Origin: Bacteroidota bacterium
Lineage (GTDB): Bacteria > Bacteroidota > Bacteroidia > Chitinophagales > Saprospiraceae
Direction of reading: 5' to 3'
NCBI GenBank assembly: GCA_963169455.1
Contig: CAUJDW010000062.1
Span: forward strand, 1 to 64,000
DNA: 64,000 nucleotides
The position numbers were made by a program, and so were the translations under genes. Below are positions 46,501-54,310 of the stretch, in pieces; the first letter of the stretch is position 1; each line of letters starts with the position of its first letter. Below the pieces are notes generated by a model. That model did not search any database. It saw nothing but the letters and a program-made list of their open reading frames with translations, and was not told the origin of the DNA.

Positions 46501-47272
46501 GAATGGCGGCGAGCTGCCGGCCGGCGCCACCGGCCAGTGGATATCGCTGGGTTCCGCTACGGTTGCCAACGCCGACAGCGTTGCCACGGCCGTCAGCAAC
46601 CTGTCGCCAGGCGCCAACCTGCTGGTTTGGGCCCTGTCGCAGGACGGCTGCCCGAACTACAGCGTCGATACGCTGACTATCATACCGGAACAGGCTCCGG
46701 TAGCTAATAACGACGTCCTGGAGATCCCTGAAGGCGAAGTGCTCGCAAGCCTCAACCTGGCCGGCAATGACGTGCTGGATGGCGTAAGCGGATTTACCAT
46801 CAGCATCGTGTCCAACCCCGCCCTGGGCAGCTTGCTGGATGAGGGCGATGGAGATTTCACCTACAGCCTGCTGAACAATCTCCTACAGCCTGCATCGGAT
46901 GAGTTTACCTACAGCATCTGCAATAGCCTCTGCCCGGAATTGTGCGATGAAGCCACCGTACAGGTGACGATCGCGCGCGATACCACCATCGAGCTGGAAC
47001 TGCCCAACGCCATCACCCCCAACGGTGACGGCCTGAACGATGCACTGGTCTTCGACCAGTTGCTGCTCAACCCGGACAAGTTTCCCGACAACGAGCTGAT
47101 CATCTTCAACCGCTGGGGAGATATTGTCTTTAAGGCCAAGCCCTATACCAACGATTGGCGGGGCGTCAATATGAGCGGGGAAGACCTGCCCGACGGCACC
47201 TACTACTATATCCTGCGGCTCACCATCGGCAGTGGTGAGATCATACGCGGCGACGTGACGATACTGAAGTAA
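40550..47272 (+). CDS. Giant T9SS type B adhesin-like protein with cohesin-like and Ig/PKD repeats
   Basis: A 2240-residue secreted protein. MKKIFLTLAVGMACTLAALA is the signal peptide (an ATG 60 bp upstream is in frame but less fitting). Five ~150-residue cohesin-like modules follow, each with a VCVDVIVADFTDIL-type and FFIQWDPAVLQY-type strand pair. A long series of about a dozen ~90-residue Ig/PKD-like repeats comes next (each with a conserved C, for example LTCDVNEVMLTAPA, LDCDTEQITLDGAGS, and NGC/SGC near the end). An Ig-like domain (NNDVLEIPEGEVLASLNLAGND) and a gliding-motility C-terminal domain (LPNAITPNGDGLNDAL, IIFNRWGDIVF) end it. Likely a surface fibre in adhesion or gliding. Confidence 0.9.
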   Translation: MKKIFLTLAVGMACTLAALAQPTINIVPPDGDPPCTGEQVCVDVIVADFTDILSTTFFIQWDPAVLQYQQTQGYNLPGLTGGNFSQTSDSTLLVQWEFGDCANPAATGFTLSDGTSLFQVCFTALGEYGAASDIIIPATASPLTPDIKRKGAGCTNIGIEEDNIDTALVSTCVRPFIIDISDEMGNEGDLVCIDFRVIGFNDMLSFQFPVVWDASKAEYVDHIVPGNLPNFNNNNIGTPLNAMGVEPGSITVSWSAPTPNTGLSLPDSTLIFQLCLRLKPGSCNMDFEVAIADEQPGQEFFVPEAANNYQNGFNEIAVGQFSGQVFVGPCNPTGLQLEANCGAPVALNDQVCIQVLAGDNFQDVTTLQFLMEWNPSILSYTNTQNPMLPGGITFNTANTANGILGMSWSGNATDRNPGAVLFEVCFDVVGLGGNSPFTFINQDNALGVDVAIINNGGNIGINPTNCEVDVTQPDGVVINISDNLEGRPGDMVCYDFVASNFNEVTSMQFSLAFEPAMFQYMLAGGLQNLGLPGASVANFNLLGAGAGQITFGNWNPASPVTLPDGALLFTLCFTVVGDPGECDQLIITDVPIVTQAITASSNGEDVGLVGVGGNACILSPEGFYLEGREVSGDIQDTVCMPFVVSDFDGIISADFTLNWNPGAMELVDVVNPGQISGLNIDLVGQPVGSAAFDFNIPGGLTLPDSTVAFELCFNLLGPPDTCYAVTVSESPLPTVTTANGAGSLLDIPGLMCIKDKLFIDSVAIVPESCPGAGDGSIEVFVSGGVAANNNDYIFSWQTQPPQFTRKARFLSEGAYVVTILDGSAPPLSISDTIYLPALGADLFVNAGADKVSSCEPPCTFISPQASQGATISYNWTASQGGQICSAPNERVLLGRGPGLFTIRVTDEATGCFVTDTIRLLPPVLPTVEAGQAQNLTCDVNEVMLTAPAQGDTVRYTWLNAGGIVAGPAVGPLSFMASQPGSYYLEAEIVTTGCTALDSVVVAIDTIAPLAQASPGTDTTFLGCNDMATLIGFAGDNTDGYTFRWLDQNNNVVASTQDFMTDQAGVFTFEVTNTNNGCVSSDNTIVVPDVAVPAVTIEGVSGATDINCNGDEVELRALVSNVNPDAVTYQWVASGGAQIQPGTETEPIAVVTAPGTVEVQIVSNLNGCEANALIEVGYDTIPPIALIAMPETLDCDTEQITLDGAGSAQNGTYVYRWRYVTQNLDVDPNPGNPLQADVALEGIYTLQVTDTVSGCSSTATIEVLRDTTPPAFEVVATSNVNCLNPLVVVRANVSQPFGSYSIDWQAQNGGNIVETVPGDTLIRVDAAGTYVATVTSSLTGCTGTLSASIEAFLDQPEITIPDDDRNIFLNCLSVQDTIDARGSSVSDSLVSISFGWNVLQGSAVGPTDRYFLLVDEPGVFEFVLTNQQSQCTVRDTVVVDGNFDTPQAIAGPNFTLVCSENNGQLDGSQSTTGPDIYYIWERLENGVPVDTVAEGPDVAVTPIDFPGIYRLKAINTVSGCSSFDIVAVDADGVPPQIVFGQPTVAGLLDYDCNSDTVTVNLSILPDTLNFDNLTFEWEGDILTTNDPLVVRVFGPGVYTLTVTDTTNGCDGVNELVVQDMRVFPTAQVVNETNFIDCDTDVVTLDGTGSSTGLNFTYEWADPSSTVIGTGLQADVTAAGEYQLLVTDTTNGCTATAIAMVEEDFAPPAITFEEFPAFQCRDNTLNLSAAPSGSVSDFSSITWESLGGGQITPNAGTLTASVNGPGSYQLTLVNAQNGCDSTALIEVLADTTAPTIQLLEPALFGCPGQTVSIDASQTGSPADFESIAWTVVSGGASVTPPTGSLLASVDGPGTYQLSVVSAANGCEASLEVVVDQDPNMPMAQASASDNFIGCGENIMLDGSQSSQGSVFSYQWVVVSGTGSPTPANAATSSVNAAGSYQLIVTNTQNNCADTSAVLTIELDPSLVEASAALVEAACGPEALVSGNGGELPAGATGQWISLGSATVANADSVATAVSNLSPGANLLVWALSQDGCPNYSVDTLTIIPEQAPVANNDVLEIPEGEVLASLNLAGNDVLDGVSGFTISIVSNPALGSLLDEGDGDFTYSLLNNLLQPASDEFTYSICNSLCPELCDEATVQVTIARDTTIELELPNAITPNGDGLNDALVFDQLLLNPDKFPDNELIIFNRWGDIVFKAKPYTNDWRGVNMSGEDLPDGTYYYILRLTIGSGEIIRGDVTILK

Positions 47273-47298
47273 AACAGCGATCGTGGCATGGCCACACA

Positions 47299-47335
47299 AG
47301 CGCCGCCTTCCGGCCGGAGGGCGGCGCTTTTATTT
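47299..47335 (+). terminator. Rho-independent terminator after the giant adhesin
   Basis: AGCGCCGCC (47299-47307) pairs with GGCGGCGCT (47320-47328), and the inner CCGGCCGG can extend the stem. TTTTATTTTT follows. The next gene at 47698 is therefore probably transcribed separately. Confidence 0.8.
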
Positions 47336-47426
47336 TTCAGAAATGGTAAAAAAAAGCCAGGGCAACCGCATTTTACTTTTTTTGCAGCAAATGCCGGTAT
47401 GCGCATCCTGCCGGGAGGCCGGGTTA

Positions 47427-47459
47427 AGTCGTCCGACGGTTTTGAGCCGTCAGACGACT
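47427..47459. repeat. Imperfect 13-bp inverted repeat
   Basis: AGTCGTCCGACGG and CCGTCAGACGACT pair with one mismatch around a TTTTGAG loop. It has no T run. It lies between the adhesin terminator and the next promoter and may be another mobile palindrome, since it shares the AGTCGT core of the REP-like elements; that link is weak. Confidence 0.5.
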
Positions 47460-47562
47460 AGCCGGGATGCGCCCAACGTTCATAGTCCGGCTGAAGGCTT
47501 GTTCTAAATGCGATTGCCCTGTGAAAAAGGCGCACTCAGGTGAAAAAAATTCCGAAAAAAGT

Positions 47563-47570
47563 TAAATTTG
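47563..47570 (+). promoter_or_regulatory. Putative -7 box upstream of the second type B protein
   Basis: TAAATTTG matches TAnnTTTG in an A-rich stretch (AAAAAAGTTAAATTTG). The leader to the ATG at 47698 would be about 120 nt. No -33 TTG is seen. Confidence 0.4.
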
Positions 47571-47697
47571 TGTCAATCCGCAAACTCCTTTGTGGAATAG
47601 CGCCCTGAACTATCTCCTCCTTACAGGAAGCTGATGCACTCATCTTCCTCCCTTCTGTTGTTGTAGAGTTGAAATTATAATCAATCCATCGCCATAC

Positions 47698-50600
47698 ATG
47701 AGACGTATCGCAGTTTTTCTCCTGTTGTTGCAGGCGGCGCTCGGCGCTGCGCAAAACGTAGTTCAGTTGACGGTTGAAAGCGGGAATTCCGCTTCCGATT
47801 GCGATGATATTTTTACCGCGCCCGAATACCTCTGGCAGGTCAATGTGGAAAGTGAAGGCTGGCAGACGTATCCGGCCAACGGCCTGTGTTTTAACAGCCT
47901 TCCCAACCAGCAGTACACGGCCAGTTATACCTGCCCTTCCGATGTGCCGGCTCAGCTGGAAGTGTGCTTCCGGGCTTTTGAGAACGACCCGATCATCCCT
48001 ATCGGCTGCCTCATCGCGCCCTCCTGCCTGGAAACCATCTGCGAGAATTTCGACATTCCAGCTCCGGGCCAGAGCGCAACCTACACGCTGGTATTATCCG
48101 GCGGCGCTTCGACAGGGGAAGTTACCTTTACCATCAGCACTTCCGAAGGGCTGTCCTCCAATGACGCCCTTTGCAATGCCGCCAACCTCGGGCTGCTCCT
48201 GCGCGGTGATACCGTCGGGGATTATACCATGGGCATTTATGACAACATCTGCGCCACCAACGCCAACGAACCCAACCCCATCACCCAGGGCGGCTTCGGC
48301 AACGAAAACGGCGTCTGGTTCCAGTTTACCACCGGCAGCGACATCGGCTCCCTCATCCTGGTGGAAGCCCTTACCGACCCCGAGGGCACAGGCGATGAGA
48401 TCGATATCCAGATGGGCATATACACCTCCAGTAATAATGCCTGTGACGGCAACTTCACGCTGCTGAGCTGGGCTTCCGACAACAGCACCCAGAACGCTTT
48501 TTTACAAATACCCTGCCCCCAGCCCAATACCACTTATTTCATCCTGATCGACGGAGCGATCTCCTACCCGGGCTCCGAGGCCGGGGTGTTCGGCGTACAG
48601 GTAAGCAATGTGGATGTGGATGACGCGCCCGACCTTCGCTGCGACGCCATCATGATGGGCGAAGTGCCTGAAAACGGCTCCGTCAGCCTGCCGCGGCCGG
48701 TTTCCAATTACTGCGCAACCAGTGTGAGCGACCCCTTCAGCCCCAATTTCGTCATGCAGTCCTCCGTTTGGTTCCAGTTCATAGCCCCGCCCTCCGGGCA
48801 CGTGCTCATCGAAGGCATCTCTAGCCGCACGATAGACTCCATCGGCATCCAGCTGGGTGTTTACCGCGCCTTTAATGACAACTGCAACCTGTTCTTCCAG
48901 CATATCGACAGCGAATACACCGAAGAAGGCCTCGACGAGTCGCTGGAGGTGGCCTGCCTTTTCCCCGGCCGCCTTTACTACCTCGTCATAGACGGCGATG
49001 CTTACCACAACCGGGGCATCTTTACCGTCACCATTTCCGATGCAGGCGATATTACTCCCGTAACCAACCAGGATGTCACGATCTGCAACGGCGACAGTTT
49101 TACGGTGGGTAGCTCGGTATATACGGCTTCCGGGCTCTATGCCGACACCCTGACGCTCTTCCAGGGCTGCGACAGCATCGTGAACACCAACCTCACGGTG
49201 CTGGATCCGGTCAGCATCGGCATCGTACAAACCCAGCCTGCCATCGGGGAGGGCAACGCCAATGGCATCGCCCAGCTGAGCGCCTCCGGCGGCTCGGGTG
49301 GCGGTTATACCTTCGAATGGTGCGACGGCAGCACAGGGCAGTCGAACGACATGCTGGTGGGCGGCGCCCTCTGCTGCGTCACCGTTACGGATTCCCTGGG
49401 TTGCGTGGGCGACACCTGCTTCACCGTGGAATTCATCACCGACATCATCCCTTCTTTCCAGGGCGACACCCTGGCCTGCTTTGGCCGGGAGGACGGGCAA
49501 ATCATCTTTTCGGCCGTCAACGGCCAGCCGCCCTATATGTATGAATGGCGGAATGCCGCCAACACCATCAATGGTTCGGGCATCATCAATGCGGAAGGGG
49601 AGGAGGTCGTCCTGCCCGACCTGCCCGCCGGCAGCTACACCATAGAGATCATGGACGCTTTCTTCGACACCACGATCACGGTGCAGATACTGGAGCCGGA
49701 ACTATTGGTGCTGACGGTTGACAACCAGCTCGACGCGAGCTGTTTCGGCTTCTGCGACGGCCAGGCTTCCGCCTCGGCCAGCGGTGGGGTAGGGGGTTAT
49801 CAGTTTGCATGGAGTAACAATGAATCAACGGCGGCTGTAAGCGGCCTGTGCGCCGGCCCCTATCAGGTGACCCTCACCGACGCCAATGGTTGTACGCAAA
49901 CGCAGAGCATTACAATTGAAGAACCGGAGGAATTCATCGCCACGGCCCTGGAAGTACAGCCCGTTTCCTGTTTCGAAGGCAGCGACGGCGCCGTCACGGT
50001 GGAAACCAACGGCAACCCCGCTGCCTATGCGTGGAATACCGGCGCCCTTACCCAAACCGTCAATGGCCTGCCGGCTGGTAGTTATGATGTCCTGGTGACC
50101 AATGCCGACGGTTGCCAGGACAATGCCTCGGTGACGGTGACGCAACCCGGCGGGCCGGTTACCGTGCAGGCGATCGTAGATCAGGTGGTGAGCTGCAAGG
50201 GTGAGGCCGACGCCATACTGCGCGCCATTCCCGGCGGCCCCGGACAAGCCTTCACCTTCAACTGGTCAACCGGCGCTACGGGGGAAACGGCTTCGGGCAT
50301 CGGCGCAGGCAGTTATTCTGTTGTCGCCAGGAATGAAAAAGGCTGCGAAGCAACAGCGGAAATTACCGTTACCGAGCCCGATTTTATTCAGGCCCAGCTT
50401 TCCGCCACGGATGTGACCTGTGTCAGCGGAGAGAATGGCGGCGCAGTTCAGGTTGATACGACAACAGGCGGCACTCCGCCTTATGAATATGCGCTCGACG
50501 GCGTGCTGTTTGCACCATCCCCGCAGTTCCCGGCCCTCTTTCCCGGGGCATACACGGTGGCCATCCGGGATGCCGCCGGCTGCGAAGCCGAATTCAGCGC

Positions 50601-51159
50601 CACCGTCAACCCCGCGCCGGAACTGACGGTGGAACTCGGCGACAACGAGTCCCTGCAACTGGGCGACTCCCTGCGCCTGACGGCCCAAACCAACAGCCTC
50701 GATGCGGTGTACACCTGGGTTTATCCCGATTCCAGCGGCAGCAAGGCCGCCGGGCAGTCCATCTGGGTGAGCCCCATGATCTCTTCCGGCTACCGCGTGG
50801 AGGTGCTGGATACCGTGACGCTCTGCCGGGCTTCCGATGTCATTTTCGTCAATGTGGCCACCAACCGCCGGGTCTTCATCCCCAACGCCTTCAGCCCCAA
50901 CGAGGATGGCCGGAACGACAACTTTATGATCTATGCCGATAATGCCGTGGTTCGCATCAGGTCGTTGCGCATTTTCAGCCGCTCGGGCAACCTCGTGTAC
51001 GAAGACACCGACTTCCTGCCCAACGACATCGATCACGGCTGGGACGGCACATTCCGCGGCCAGGAACTGGACCCCGGGGTATTCGTTTACGCCGCCGAGA
51101 TCGAGTTTGTGGATGGCCTTGTGGAGGTGTTCGGAGGGGATGTGGTGTTGGTCAAGTAG
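47698..51159 (+). CDS. T9SS type B surface protein with SprB repeats
   Basis: A 1153-residue secreted protein. MRRIAVFLLLLQAALGAAQ is the signal peptide. The first ~450 residues contain two related beta-sandwich modules (NENGVWFQFTTGSDIG and QSSVWFQFIAPPSGH, each ending in YFILIDG or YYLVIDG), the kind seen in pre-peptidase C-terminal-like domains. SprB repeats follow (PPYMYEWRNAANTINGSGI, DASCFGFCDGQASASASGG, PVSCFEGSDGAVTVETNGN, QVVSCKGEADAI). The C-terminus is a gliding-motility sorting domain (IPNAFSPNEDGRNDNF, LRIFSRSGNLVYED). Probably a surface adhesin exported with the PorP/SprF protein at 39468. Confidence 0.9.
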   Translation: MRRIAVFLLLLQAALGAAQNVVQLTVESGNSASDCDDIFTAPEYLWQVNVESEGWQTYPANGLCFNSLPNQQYTASYTCPSDVPAQLEVCFRAFENDPIIPIGCLIAPSCLETICENFDIPAPGQSATYTLVLSGGASTGEVTFTISTSEGLSSNDALCNAANLGLLLRGDTVGDYTMGIYDNICATNANEPNPITQGGFGNENGVWFQFTTGSDIGSLILVEALTDPEGTGDEIDIQMGIYTSSNNACDGNFTLLSWASDNSTQNAFLQIPCPQPNTTYFILIDGAISYPGSEAGVFGVQVSNVDVDDAPDLRCDAIMMGEVPENGSVSLPRPVSNYCATSVSDPFSPNFVMQSSVWFQFIAPPSGHVLIEGISSRTIDSIGIQLGVYRAFNDNCNLFFQHIDSEYTEEGLDESLEVACLFPGRLYYLVIDGDAYHNRGIFTVTISDAGDITPVTNQDVTICNGDSFTVGSSVYTASGLYADTLTLFQGCDSIVNTNLTVLDPVSIGIVQTQPAIGEGNANGIAQLSASGGSGGGYTFEWCDGSTGQSNDMLVGGALCCVTVTDSLGCVGDTCFTVEFITDIIPSFQGDTLACFGREDGQIIFSAVNGQPPYMYEWRNAANTINGSGIINAEGEEVVLPDLPAGSYTIEIMDAFFDTTITVQILEPELLVLTVDNQLDASCFGFCDGQASASASGGVGGYQFAWSNNESTAAVSGLCAGPYQVTLTDANGCTQTQSITIEEPEEFIATALEVQPVSCFEGSDGAVTVETNGNPAAYAWNTGALTQTVNGLPAGSYDVLVTNADGCQDNASVTVTQPGGPVTVQAIVDQVVSCKGEADAILRAIPGGPGQAFTFNWSTGATGETASGIGAGSYSVVARNEKGCEATAEITVTEPDFIQAQLSATDVTCVSGENGGAVQVDTTTGGTPPYEYALDGVLFAPSPQFPALFPGAYTVAIRDAAGCEAEFSATVNPAPELTVELGDNESLQLGDSLRLTAQTNSLDAVYTWVYPDSSGSKAAGQSIWVSPMISSGYRVEVLDTVTLCRASDVIFVNVATNRRVFIPNAFSPNEDGRNDNFMIYADNAVVRIRSLRIFSRSGNLVYEDTDFLPNDIDHGWDGTFRGQELDPGVFVYAAEIEFVDGLVEVFGGDVVLVK

Positions 51160-51163
51160 CTGT

Positions 51164-51195
51164 AGGGATGGAATCCCTTAAGGGATCCCATCTCT
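51164..51195. other. Near-perfect palindrome between convergent genes
   Basis: AGGGATGGAATCCCTT and AAGGGATCCCATCTCT form a 16-bp inverted repeat with two G-T-compatible mismatches. It abuts the stop of the porin gene. There is no T run on the correct side, so I do not call it a terminator. Confidence 0.4.
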
Positions 51196-52495
51196 AAAAA
51201 ATAGCATGCAGCCCCAGCCCCAGCCAGTCGCCGCGTCGGATGGCGCCCAGACCGTTCTGGCTGAAGTACATGTTGCCAGTGAACCCCGGGCCGGCCTGGC
51301 CGCTATCGCCCTCGTGCCAGGTATAATGGAGCAGTATTTTCAGGTTGCGTTTGCTGAGGTGCCAGTTAAAACCGGCATCATAGGTGCGTTCGGAACCGGA
51401 AGAAGCCCCGACGGCTTTGGCGTCGGCCTGGCCGGCGAGATCGGAGGCGCCGCTGAACTGCATGAACATAAAAGTCGGCTCCAGAAAGTATTTGCCGCCC
51501 AGCACCAGATTGTAGCCGATGCGGGCATGGCCTGTGCCGGAAGCATAGGAAAAACTGCGTTCGCCGCCATCGGCCAGGGCGCGGCTGCCATCGCGCCACA
51601 TGAAGTTCCACTCGCCGTCCAGGTTGAGGGGGCCCCAGTTGAAAAGCAGGTCGGCGCCGGCGGCATAACTGGCGGCGAAAAGATCCGTCCGCCCCTGCCA
51701 GGAACCGCCCAGGCCCAGGGACAGGCCCTTGCGCTGGCCGAAATAGTTGATGTCGTAACCGATCTTGTACTCCGTCTGTTCCGGATCACCGAGGTACAAC
51801 ACAGCGCGGCCCACCAGCAGCGGAGAAAAGGCCCGGCCCGTGGAATTGCCGCCAAAGGCGGGCGCCATGGGATTGAACAGCCCGAGGTTGTAATTGAGGC
51901 CCAGGTTCTCTTCAGCATTCAGGAACAGGCCGCCCAGGTTGAGCCCCACGGCCCGCCCCGGGCCCGTGCCCACCAGATGGGTGCGGATGTAATTCTGCGA
52001 CATGGATTTCTCCATAGAGTTGGTGGCCCAGCCCGAGGTGATGCTCTCCCGGCTGAGCTGGGGGCGGAAGTAGCCCCCCACAATGTTCAAACCCTGCCTG
52101 CCCTTTATCGGCTGCCATTGGATAAAAGCGTCCCAGATGCCGAACTCCGGCAGCGAGCCGTTGTTCGCCCCGCCGACATGGCTGGCCAGCACATCGCGGC
52201 CCAGGAGGTCATAGGCGCCCATGAACAGGAACCTGAAGCCCTCCCAGGGCTCTGCCCGGAAGCCCAGCCGGGCCCGCCGCAGCATGAAGTTGAAGCGGTT
52301 GTCAACGGCTTCGTATTGCCCGGAATCCGGATTGAAAATCTCCTGGCCCACGCTGTAGCTGGACCAGAACTGCACCATCATAAAAGGCTCGATGGCAGCG
52401 CCTTCCTTCTTGCGAAGCCAGTTGTCAAAACCCGCCTGCCCGGCCAGGGACAGGGACAGGAAAAGCGCGGCTGCCAGCGGTATGATCCGGTTCAT
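51194..52495 (-). CDS. Outer-membrane porin (phosphate-selective porin O/P-like)
   Basis: A 433-residue outer-membrane barrel. MNRIIPLAAALFLSLSLAGQ is a signal peptide. The mature part alternates amphipathic strands (MMVQFWSSYSVG, FNFMLRRARLGFRAEPWEGFRF, RPQLSRESITSGWATN) and ends with the barrel-closing DWLGLGLHAIF. The RRARLGF and RE-block features resemble the OprP/OprO family. It lies downstream of the sulfur-import operon on the same strand, but a terminator at 52578-52615 sits between, so co-transcription is uncertain. The transported anion is unknown; sulfate or thiosulfate is a guess from context. Confidence 0.8.
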   Translation of the reverse strand: MNRIIPLAAALFLSLSLAGQAGFDNWLRKKEGAAIEPFMMVQFWSSYSVGQEIFNPDSGQYEAVDNRFNFMLRRARLGFRAEPWEGFRFLFMGAYDLLGRDVLASHVGGANNGSLPEFGIWDAFIQWQPIKGRQGLNIVGGYFRPQLSRESITSGWATNSMEKSMSQNYIRTHLVGTGPGRAVGLNLGGLFLNAEENLGLNYNLGLFNPMAPAFGGNSTGRAFSPLLVGRAVLYLGDPEQTEYKIGYDINYFGQRKGLSLGLGGSWQGRTDLFAASYAAGADLLFNWGPLNLDGEWNFMWRDGSRALADGGERSFSYASGTGHARIGYNLVLGGKYFLEPTFMFMQFSGASDLAGQADAKAVGASSGSERTYDAGFNWHLSKRNLKILLHYTWHEGDSGQAGPGFTGNMYFSQNGLGAIRRGDWLGLGLHAIF

Positions 52496-52577
52496 GTTTT
52501 TTTATTGTGGCTCAGGCTTTTCAGCCTGCAGTGGGAGTAATAATGCCATTCTCAAACAGGCTGAAACCTGCGCTGAG

Positions 52578-52615
52578 GAAAAAAACCGGGCAACCCCTTG
52601 AAAAGCGGCTGCCCG
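52578..52615 (-). terminator. Minus-strand terminator after the sulfur-import genes
   Basis: On the minus strand CGGGCAGCC and GGTTGCCCG form a stem around a TTTTCAAGGG-type loop, followed by a run of seven T. One mismatch interrupts the stem. Confidence 0.7.
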
Positions 52616-52688
52616 TTTTAACTAATGATGAAGTAAACGCACTTCATCCATTACCCAATAAATCACCCAACTAGTTATATCGCGTCCG

Positions 52689-53102
52689 CTAGTGCGGCAA
52701 TTTGTGCATGATGCGGCCGTAGGTGTAAGTGCCCAGAACAGCGCCCAGCATCACCACGGCGATGATGAAATAACCGTTGCCGATCAGGACGTACATCGGC
52801 CCGGGGCAGCAGCCTACCAGGGCCCAGCCCAGCCCGAAGATGGTGCCGGCCAGCAGGTGGCGTTTGATGTTGAACGGCATGGGCGTATAACCCACCGTCG
52901 TGCCCCGCAGGGTCTTCATCTGGACTTTTTTCATGATCCACATGGCGATAGCCCCGAGGATAACCGCAGTGCCGATAATGCCGTACATGTGGATGCTTTC
53001 GAAACGGAACATCTCGTGAATGCGGAACCAGGAAATGGCTTCCGACTTCGTCATCACGATCCCGAAGAAAATGCCGACGATAAAAAAGGAAATATTTTTC
53101 AT
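52689..53102 (-). CDS. YeeE/YedE-type sulfur transporter half (DUF6691)
   Basis: A 137-residue membrane protein with about four helices. WALVGCCPGPMYVLIG carries the conserved cysteine block that passes thiosulfate in YeeE/TsuA, and MPFNIKRHLLAGTIFGLGWALVG is a typical lead-in. In many bacteria the two halves of the YeeE fold are separate genes; this one and the next upstream gene (53141) make up the pair, 38 bp apart. Substrate is taken as thiosulfate or another small sulfur compound from the family, not shown here. Confidence 0.85.
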   Translation of the reverse strand: MKNISFFIVGIFFGIVMTKSEAISWFRIHEMFRFESIHMYGIIGTAVILGAIAMWIMKKVQMKTLRGTTVGYTPMPFNIKRHLLAGTIFGLGWALVGCCPGPMYVLIGNGYFIIAVVMLGAVLGTYTYGRIMHKLPH

Positions 53103-53140
53103 TGTTTCTTTTGCTCTTTTTGATGGATCAATTCAACGGC

Positions 53141-53740
53141 TTAAAAGGACATCAGCAGGGGGAACAGCAGGTGCGTCATCAGCAGCCCGCCGATGAAAAA
53201 GCCGATAACCGTGATCAGCGAGGGCAACTGCAGGTGCGCCAGGCCGGAAATGGCATGCCCGGAAGTACAACCGTCGCCGTAGCGGGCGCCGAAGCCTACC
53301 AGGAAACCACCGGCGAGCGCCAGGATGATCCCTTTGATGCTGCTGAAATTGAACAGCGAAGTGGGCACAAAGCCCATTCCCTTCTCGTCACCCTCCGGGT
53401 AACTGATGCCGATAGTGGCCAGGTAGTCAATGGTCGACTGGGAAATGGCTACCGTTTCGGGGCTCTTCAGGAACAGCACCGACACGATGCCGCCTACCAG
53501 CCCACCCACCACAAAGGAGAGGCGCCAGTATTCATCCTTGAGGTCCATTTGAAAAAAGGGCGTCTTTTTGCCGGCGCCGGCCATGGCGCAAACATCCTTG
53601 AAGGTCATGGACACCCCAAAGCTGCGCCCCATCCAGGTGAGCAGCACCAGCGTCAGGGCGATGGCCGCCCCCGAAACCGCCCAATGCCAGGGCTGGCTGA
53701 TGAAATCCAGAAAGGAACCAGAATTTCCGATCAACTCCAT
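53141..53740 (-). CDS. YeeE/YedE-type sulfur transporter half
   Basis: A 199-residue membrane protein. GFGARYGDGCTSGHAISGL is the hallmark cysteine motif of YeeE/YedE (TsuA) transporters, and further helices follow. MELIGNSGSFLDFISQPWH is the preferred start at 53740; the open frame runs up to 53794 without a better one. It pairs with the DUF6691 gene downstream and lies 74 bp after a thioredoxin gene. Confidence 0.88.
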   Translation of the reverse strand: MELIGNSGSFLDFISQPWHWAVSGAAIALTLVLLTWMGRSFGVSMTFKDVCAMAGAGKKTPFFQMDLKDEYWRLSFVVGGLVGGIVSVLFLKSPETVAISQSTIDYLATIGISYPEGDEKGMGFVPTSLFNFSSIKGIILALAGGFLVGFGARYGDGCTSGHAISGLAHLQLPSLITVIGFFIGGLLMTHLLFPLLMSF

Positions 53741-53814
53741 ATTTGTTCGATTTTTTTGATCAAAAAACGGGCAGCCCGCAGGCCATCCACACACAAAATC
53801 GCAAGATTATCCGA

Positions 53815-54120
53815 TTACGCAAACTGATTGATCACTTTGGCCAGCTGGTGCGCAGATTGCATGCCTGCCTGCCGCCATTTGACTTCGCCGTTTTTAAATA
53901 ACACGAAGGTCGGCACGCCCTGTATCTGCATTTTGGAAGCCAGCGCCCGGTTCTGGTCCACGTCGATCTTGACGATCATGGCTTTGTCTCCTATCTCTCC
54001 CGCCACTTCCTTCAGAATGGGCGCCATGGCCTTGCACGGGCCGCACCATTCGGCGGAAAAATCAACCAGAACCGGCTTTTCGCCGTTTATCAGTTCGCTG
54101 AAAGACATTTTCTTTTTCAT
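53815..54120 (-). CDS. Thioredoxin
   Basis: A 101-residue thioredoxin with WCGPC (C26, C29), [16 protein letters not shown] and the cis-proline block [12 protein letters not shown]. It is cytoplasmic, with no signal peptide; the ATG at 54120 ([16 protein letters not shown]) is chosen over an upstream frame start at 54210 that lacks a thioredoxin-like N-terminus. It is first in a likely trx-yeeE-yeeE operon, so it may reduce a persulfide or sulfane-sulfur carrier made from the imported compound. It lies divergently from the dioxygenase fusion at 54311. Confidence 0.92.
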   Translation of the reverse strand: MKKKMSFSELINGEKPVLVDFSAEWCGPCKAMAPILKEVAGEIGDKAMIVKIDVDQNRALASKMQIQGVPTFVLFKNGEVKWRQAGMQSAHQLAKVINQFA

Positions 54121-54310
54121 GTTTGTGTGCTTTATTGAAGTAATGCTTTTAGTACAGCACCACCGCCTTTGTTGCTTTCCGCCCGGCAGTGGCTGCAAAT
54201 GACGATGCAAAGATGGCCAGCGCGCCGGCCTCCGTCAGTGACCAAGGTCACAGGCATGGAATAAAGTTTTTTCCGACCTTTGCAGTAGTCCAACCAAATT
54301 TTTTTCGAAA

